Shown here: positions 59,895 through 64,000 of the stretch, one piece after another | How the letters are laid out: each line of letters begins with the position of its first letter | How positions within the stretch are numbered: the first letter of the stretch is position 1 | Position numbers and translations under genes: made by a program | Assembly (NCBI GenBank): GCA_046350095.1 | Contig: JAXMBA010000003.1 | Span: 124,001-188,000, forward strand | Direction: 5' to 3' | Origin: Urbifossiella sp046350095 | Lineage (GTDB): Bacteria; Planctomycetota; Planctomycetia; Gemmatales; Gemmataceae | Length of the DNA stretch: 64,000 nt | Notes under the pieces: generated by a model | The model's input: only the letters and a program-made list of their open reading frames with translations | What the model was told of the DNA's origin: nothing | Databases searched by the model: none

Positions 59895-62015
59895 CTACCC
59901 CGTCTCCCCGGTCGGGGCCGTGCCGGGTGTGTTGGTGTTGGGCGGCAGTCCGGCCCAGCGGCGGAGCAACTGCGTGACGCGGGTGGGCGGGGCGCCGTCG
60001 GCCACGGCCACCAGCCCGGCCCACATCAGTAGCACGGTCGCCAGCACGACCACGAACGCCACGCCCGCCCCGAGCGCGATCCGCCCGCGCAGGTCGGCCA
60101 CCGGGTCGAGCACCTCCGACCGCCGCTCCTGCACCAGCACCACGAACCCGGTTTCGACCTCGGCCCCGCCCTCCCCCCGCACCCGCACCCGCTCCGCCGC
60201 CGCGAGCCAGGAGCCCGAATACGCCCCGCCGGCCGGGTCGGCGTAGTCGGGCCACACGGCGTCGCCGCCGGCGTCCGCCCGGTTCACGACCGCGTCGGCG
60301 TAGTACAGCGGCAGTTGCTCCTTGCCGCTCGGGTGGTACTGCTCCAGGTACGGGTGCCGCAGCAGCAGCCCGCGCCGGCCGGTCGCGTCCGGCCGGGTGT
60401 CGACGAGCACCACGAAGCGGTCCCGGCCCGCTTCGAGGCGCGTCTGGCCGCGCAGGTCGAGGGTCAGCCCGAGCACGCCGAGCGGGTCGCCGCCGGGCTC
60501 GCCGTGCGGCCACACCGGCACGCTGAACGCGACCGTCCAGTACTCGTCGTCCCGCCCCCCCTTCCGGCGGAAGGCCATCGACCGGTGCGGCGCCCGGATG
60601 ACGGCCGGCGGCGGGCCGGCGTGCTCGGCGACGTCCTTGCCGAGGCCGTGGAAGTAGTCGCGGTACCCCCGGTACGTCATCCGGTGGTCCGGGAACGGCG
60701 GGGCGGTGCCGTACTGGACGCCGTCGGCGGCGTCGGCGAACCAGAGGCCGCTCCGGTCGCCGAGCTGCGCGTCGTACTTCGCCTTCCGCTTCGCGAGCCA
60801 GGCGTCGAGCGCGTCGCCGGCGTTCGCCCGCTTGAAGTCGTCCGCCGGGGCCGCGAGCCACTGCCGCACCGCCGGGTCGCGCGCCTCGGTCTCCAGCACC
60901 TGCCAGCGGTACTGCACCTGGAGCGCCAGCCGCTCCGCGGCCGACTTCGCGGCGAAGCGGTTCCCCTCCAGCGCCCGCTGCACGACTTCTTCCGTGGCGG
61001 TCGAGACGGCGTCGCGGAACAGGACGGCGCCGATGCCGCCGATGAGCACCAACAGCACGGCGAAGCCCAGCGCCGTGACGGCGAGCATAGGCCGGCGGAC
61101 GCGGCGGAGTCGCCAGGCGTCCAGCGCGGTGACGACGGCCTGCGGGTTCGGGTAGCGCCGGGCCGGGTCGGCGGCGAGACACTTCTCGAGGATCGCGGCG
61201 AGCGCGGCATCGACGCCGGGCACGGCGCGGTGCCCCGTCGGCGCCGGTGCGGTGCGGATGAGTGTGCGGTAAGCGTCGAGCTGGGCGGGGAGTTCCCCGG
61301 ACGCGGGGAGGGTGCCGGCGCTCGGGTCGTCGCGGTGCGGCGGGCTGCCGGTGAGCGTCCGGTACAGGACGGCGCCGAGGGCGTACACGTCCCACCGGGC
61401 GTCGGGGGCGGCGCCGAGGTCGGCCTGCTCCGGGGCCATGTAGAACAGCGTGCCGAGGGCGGGGGCGACTTCGGTGGCGAGCCGGGCCTGGCCGAAGTCG
61501 GCGAGCCGCGGCCGGCGGTCGTGGTCGAGGAGCACGTTCGCCGGCTTCAGGTCGCAGTGGAGGACGCCCTTGTCGTGGGCGTAGACGAGGGCGAGCGCGA
61601 TCTCGCGGAACATCGCCACCGCCTGGCCGACCGGCAGCGGCCCGCCGCGGAGAAGGTCTTCGAGCGAGCCGTTCTCCAGAAACTCCATGACGTAGTACGG
61701 CGGGTCCGAGTCCCAGCCGACGCGGAGCAGCTGGACGACGTGCCGGCTGTTGAACAGGTAGCGGAGCTTCTCGACCTCGCGGGCGAGGGCGGCCCAGTCG
61801 GTGCCGCCGCGGCGGGTGTAGAACTTGATCGCCACCTTGCGGCCGCTGTTGCTGTCGATGCCGACCCACACCTCGCCGTAGGCGCCGCGGCCGAGGTAGG
61901 TGAGCCGCTCGTAGCCGGGCACGGGGGCGGGCGGCCGGCCGCCGCGGGCGCTGAGGGCGCGCGCCGCCTCGCGGTCGGCGACGTCCATCACGGGCGTGGG
62001 CGGGTCGTCGGGCAT
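59895..62015 (-). CDS. Serine/threonine protein kinase with extracellular Cache-like sensor
   Basis: A 706-residue membrane kinase. The kinase domain at about 34-290 is canonical: GRGAYGEV, Lys64, HCDLKPAN (Asp155, Asn160), ADFGQAR (Asp173) and APE at 194-196. A first membrane helix lies at about 309-333. The next about 310 residues should be outside the cytoplasm and resemble a Cache-type ligand-binding region (GLWFADAADGVQYG, YRGYRDYFHGLGKDV, VLGLTLDLRGQT). A second helix (VAFVVVLATVLLMWAGLVAV) is near the C-terminus. The ligand is unknown. Confidence 0.88.
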   Translation of the reverse strand: MPDDPPTPVMDVADREAARALSARGGRPPAPVPGYERLTYLGRGAYGEVWVGIDSNSGRKVAIKFYTRRGGTDWAALAREVEKLRYLFNSRHVVQLLRVGWDSDPPYYVMEFLENGSLEDLLRGGPLPVGQAVAMFREIALALVYAHDKGVLHCDLKPANVLLDHDRRPRLADFGQARLATEVAPALGTLFYMAPEQADLGAAPDARWDVYALGAVLYRTLTGSPPHRDDPSAGTLPASGELPAQLDAYRTLIRTAPAPTGHRAVPGVDAALAAILEKCLAADPARRYPNPQAVVTALDAWRLRRVRRPMLAVTALGFAVLLVLIGGIGAVLFRDAVSTATEEVVQRALEGNRFAAKSAAERLALQVQYRWQVLETEARDPAVRQWLAAPADDFKRANAGDALDAWLAKRKAKYDAQLGDRSGLWFADAADGVQYGTAPPFPDHRMTYRGYRDYFHGLGKDVAEHAGPPPAVIRAPHRSMAFRRKGGRDDEYWTVAFSVPVWPHGEPGGDPLGVLGLTLDLRGQTRLEAGRDRFVVLVDTRPDATGRRGLLLRHPYLEQYHPSGKEQLPLYYADAVVNRADAGGDAVWPDYADPAGGAYSGSWLAAAERVRVRGEGGAEVETGFVVLVQERRSEVLDPVADLRGRIALGAGVAFVVVLATVLLMWAGLVAVADGAPPTRVTQLLRRWAGLPPNTNTPGTAPTGETG

Positions 62016-62070
62016 CCTGCCATTATCGCCGGTCGGCCGGTAGAATCACGGCACACTCCCGGAGCCACCC

Positions 62071-62958
62071 ATGCCGCTCTCCCGCCGCGCCTTCCTCGGC
62101 ACCGCCGCCGCGACGCTCGCCACCCCGGGCCTCGCCCAGCCGCCGAAGGCGAAGAAGCTCGTCCTCATGGCCGGCACCCCGAGCCACGGCCCCGGCGACC
62201 ACGAGTTCAACGCCGGCGTGCAGCTGCTCGCCAACTGCCTCAAGGACGTGCGCGGCCTCGAATGCGTCGTCCTCCGCAACGGCTACCCGGCCGACGATTC
62301 GGTGCTCGACACGGCGGACGGCATCCTCTGCTTCGCCGACGGCGGCGCCGGCCACCCGCTCGTCCGCGAGCGCCGCCTGGCGCGCGTCGATGCGCTGATG
62401 CGGAAGGGCGTCGGCCTCATGTGCGCCCACTACGGCGTGGAGGTGCCGAAGGACCTGGGCGGCCCCGAGTTCCAGCGCTGGATCGGCGGGTACTACGAGA
62501 GCGGCTTCTCGTGCAACCCGATGTGGCGGCCGGAATTCAGCGAGTTCCCGCGGCACCCGATCGCCAACGGGGTGCGGCCGTTCGCCGTCCGCGACGAGTG
62601 GTACTTCAACATGCGCTTCCGCGACAACATTCAGGGCGTGGTGCCGATCCTGAGCGCGAAGCCGTCGGACGAGGTGCGCGACGGCCCGTACGTGTACCCG
62701 CGCGGGCCGTACCCGCACATCCAGGCCGCGAAGGGCCGCGCCGAGACGATGATGTGGGCGGTCGAGCGGCCGGACGGCGGCCGCGGCGTCGGCTTCACCG
62801 GCGGCCACCACCACCGCAACTGGGCCACCGACGACTTCCGTAAGGTGGTGCTCAACGCGCTCGTGTGGCTCGTGAAGCTGGACGTGCCCGCCGAGGGGGT
62901 CGTGTCGCGGGTGACGGAGGCGGAGATGATGGCGAACCTCGACCCGAAGAAGAAATAA
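62071..62958 (+). CDS. ThuA-domain protein with Tat signal
   Basis: A 295-residue protein with a Tat-like signal (PLSRRAFLGTAAATLATPG). The mature part has the ThuA/glutamine-amidotransferase-like fold: LVLMAGTPSHGPGDHEFNAG, GILCFADGGAGH, GVGLMCAHYGVEV, and the late GFTGGHHHRNWATDDFRK. ThuA relatives are linked to sugar metabolism in proteobacteria and, in planctomycetes, often occur with DUF1501 and PSCyt genes. The enzymatic role is not established. An M28 peptidase gene follows on the same strand. Confidence 0.85.
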   Translation: MPLSRRAFLGTAAATLATPGLAQPPKAKKLVLMAGTPSHGPGDHEFNAGVQLLANCLKDVRGLECVVLRNGYPADDSVLDTADGILCFADGGAGHPLVRERRLARVDALMRKGVGLMCAHYGVEVPKDLGGPEFQRWIGGYYESGFSCNPMWRPEFSEFPRHPIANGVRPFAVRDEWYFNMRFRDNIQGVVPILSAKPSDEVRDGPYVYPRGPYPHIQAAKGRAETMMWAVERPDGGRGVGFTGGHHHRNWATDDFRKVVLNALVWLVKLDVPAEGVVSRVTEAEMMANLDPKKK

Positions 62959-63013
62959 CGACCGGGCGAGCGGCCTCCACGGCGGTCGACTCACCTCCTA
63001 CAAGGACCAACTC

Positions 63014-64000
63014 GTGCCCTACCGCGCCTTCGTACTCGTCGTCGTCGCCGCGCTGCCCGCCGTCGCCGCCGACCCGCCGGGCCTTTCGCCCGAGCGCATC
63101 CGCGCCGACGTCGTCACCCTCGCGTCCGACCGGTTCGAGGGCCGCGCCCCCGGCACCCGTGGCGAAGAACTCACCACCGACTTCCTCGCCGACGAGTTCA
63201 AGAAGGCTGGAGCCGCACCCGCCGGCACCGACGGCTACTTCCAGCCCGTACCGTTGGTGAAGGTTGCTACCAGCCCTAAGTCCACACTCCGCGCCACGAA
63301 GGGCGACCAGACGCTCGACCTGCGCCCCGACGAGGACTGGTCCGGCACCAGCCACCTACAGACGGAGCTGGCGGAGTTCGAGGCCGAAGCTGTGTTCGTC
63401 GGTCACGGCATCACCGCTCCCGAGTTCGGCTGGGACGACTACGCCGGCGTGGACGTGAAGGACCGCGTCGTGGTGTGCTTCACGAACGAGCCGCCGAGTA
63501 CGGACCCGGCGTTCTTCGGCGGCACCGCGCTGACGTACTACGGCCGATGGACGTTCAAGTACGAGGAGGCGCTGCGCCGCGGGGCGAAGGCGTGTTACAT
63601 CATCCACACCGACGCCACCGCGGGGTACCCGTATTCCGTGGTCCGCCCGCTGGAGGGGGCGCAGCTGAAGCGCGAGCCCGGCAAGCCGGCGCTGGCGTTC
63701 GCCGGGTGGCTGAGCCGCGGCGCGGGCGAGAAGCTGCTGGCGATGGCGGGCAAGACCGTGGACGCGGCGCTGAAGGAGGCCGACGCGAAGGGCTTCAAGG
63801 CGTACCCGCTCGGCGTCACGCTGAAGGCGAGCATCCCGACCCGCGTCGAGAACATCCACAGCAAGAACGTCGTGGCGAAGGTGGGGGGGAGCGACCCGAC
63901 GCTCAAGGACGAGGCGGTGCTGTTCACGGCGCACTGGGACCACCTGGGCGTCGGCCGGGCCGTGGTCGGCGACGCGATCTACAACGGCGCCGCCGACAAC
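63014..64000 (+). CDS. M28 family metallopeptidase, 3'-truncated by the window end
   Basis: An open frame from a GTG at 63014 to the window end, at least 329 codons. A signal peptide (PYRAFVLVVVAALPAVAA) leads into the region before the M28 core, with a PA-like segment (AEAVFVGHGITAPEFGWDDYAG). M28 zinc ligands begin to appear as TAHWDHLG and the final GAADN. M28 enzymes are zinc-dependent aminopeptidases acting outside the cytoplasm. The rest of the catalytic domain is missing from this window. Confidence 0.85.
   Translation, partial: MPYRAFVLVVVAALPAVAADPPGLSPERIRADVVTLASDRFEGRAPGTRGEELTTDFLADEFKKAGAAPAGTDGYFQPVPLVKVATSPKSTLRATKGDQTLDLRPDEDWSGTSHLQTELAEFEAEAVFVGHGITAPEFGWDDYAGVDVKDRVVVCFTNEPPSTDPAFFGGTALTYYGRWTFKYEEALRRGAKACYIIHTDATAGYPYSVVRPLEGAQLKREPGKPALAFAGWLSRGAGEKLLAMAGKTVDAALKEADAKGFKAYPLGVTLKASIPTRVENIHSKNVVAKVGGSDPTLKDEAVLFTAHWDHLGVGRAVVGDAIYNGAADN

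Noticed and set aside
1..64000. tRNA or rRNA genes
   Set aside because: No cloverleaf-like segment with the conserved T-loop sequence and no rRNA signature was recognised by eye; a covariance-model scan would be decisive.

Overview
The window is a very GC-rich, gene-dense chromosomal segment. Its content points to a planctomycete of the Gemmataceae type. It carries several cytochrome-c-like DUF1549/DUF1553 proteins and twin-arginine DUF1501 proteins. An ECF sigma factor sits beside a Ser/Thr kinase with TPR repeats. There are DUF4058, DUF4175, GT87 and LRR proteins, a RAYT transposase, and exported proteins with an N-terminal LEDRxxP-type motif. I see no rRNA, tRNA, CRISPR array or prophage. 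The assignment rests on gene content only.

Layout. 0.2-7.2 kb: a Tat-exported prenyltransferase-repeat protein, a repeat protein, an adenylate-kinase-like protein, an enolase-superfamily enzyme, a double-domain cyanophycinase and MscL. 7.2-14.6 kb: a three-gene ABC export operon, a GT87 enzyme, and queC/queF, the steps around preQ0 and preQ1. 14.6-20.4 kb: a BON protein, a kinase/ECF sigma/LEDR-protein cluster and a frameshifted FG-GAP protein. 20.5-25.0 kb: a metzincin, DUF4058, DoxX-like and GT2 genes and a membrane protein. 25.1-29.8 kb: a B12-binding radical SAM protein, an LRR protein that looks inserted, and TerB-like and transglutaminase genes. 29.9-37 kb: a DUF1549/1553 plus DUF1501 pair, a haem-site squalene-cyclase-fold protein and a GT87 enzyme. 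37-43 kb: DUF4175 and partners. 43-56 kb: a two-domain esterase and further DUF1501, PPC and DUF1549/1553 genes. 56-64 kb: a Uma2 nuclease, a RAYT, aroC, two Hsp20s, a sensor kinase, a ThuA-like protein and an M28 peptidase cut by the window end.

The most unusual feature is a scattered set of ten long inverted repeats, with arms of about 18-50 nt, in gene junctions. The junctions lie near 1.4, 14.2, 17.3, 32.9, 34.5, 42.0, 45.4, 56.9, 58.65 and 59.2 kb. Most of the arm sequences are unrelated, many are built from short repeated words, and in nearly all of them the 5' arm is purine-rich. One hairpin is perfect and holds the stop codon of the RAYT transposase, one includes the stop codon of the sigma factor, and one encodes the hydrophobic core of an esterase signal peptide. 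Together they look like a population of mobile or actively generated hairpins, possibly moved by HUH transposases and partly used as terminators. No intergenic gap exceeds 300 bases.
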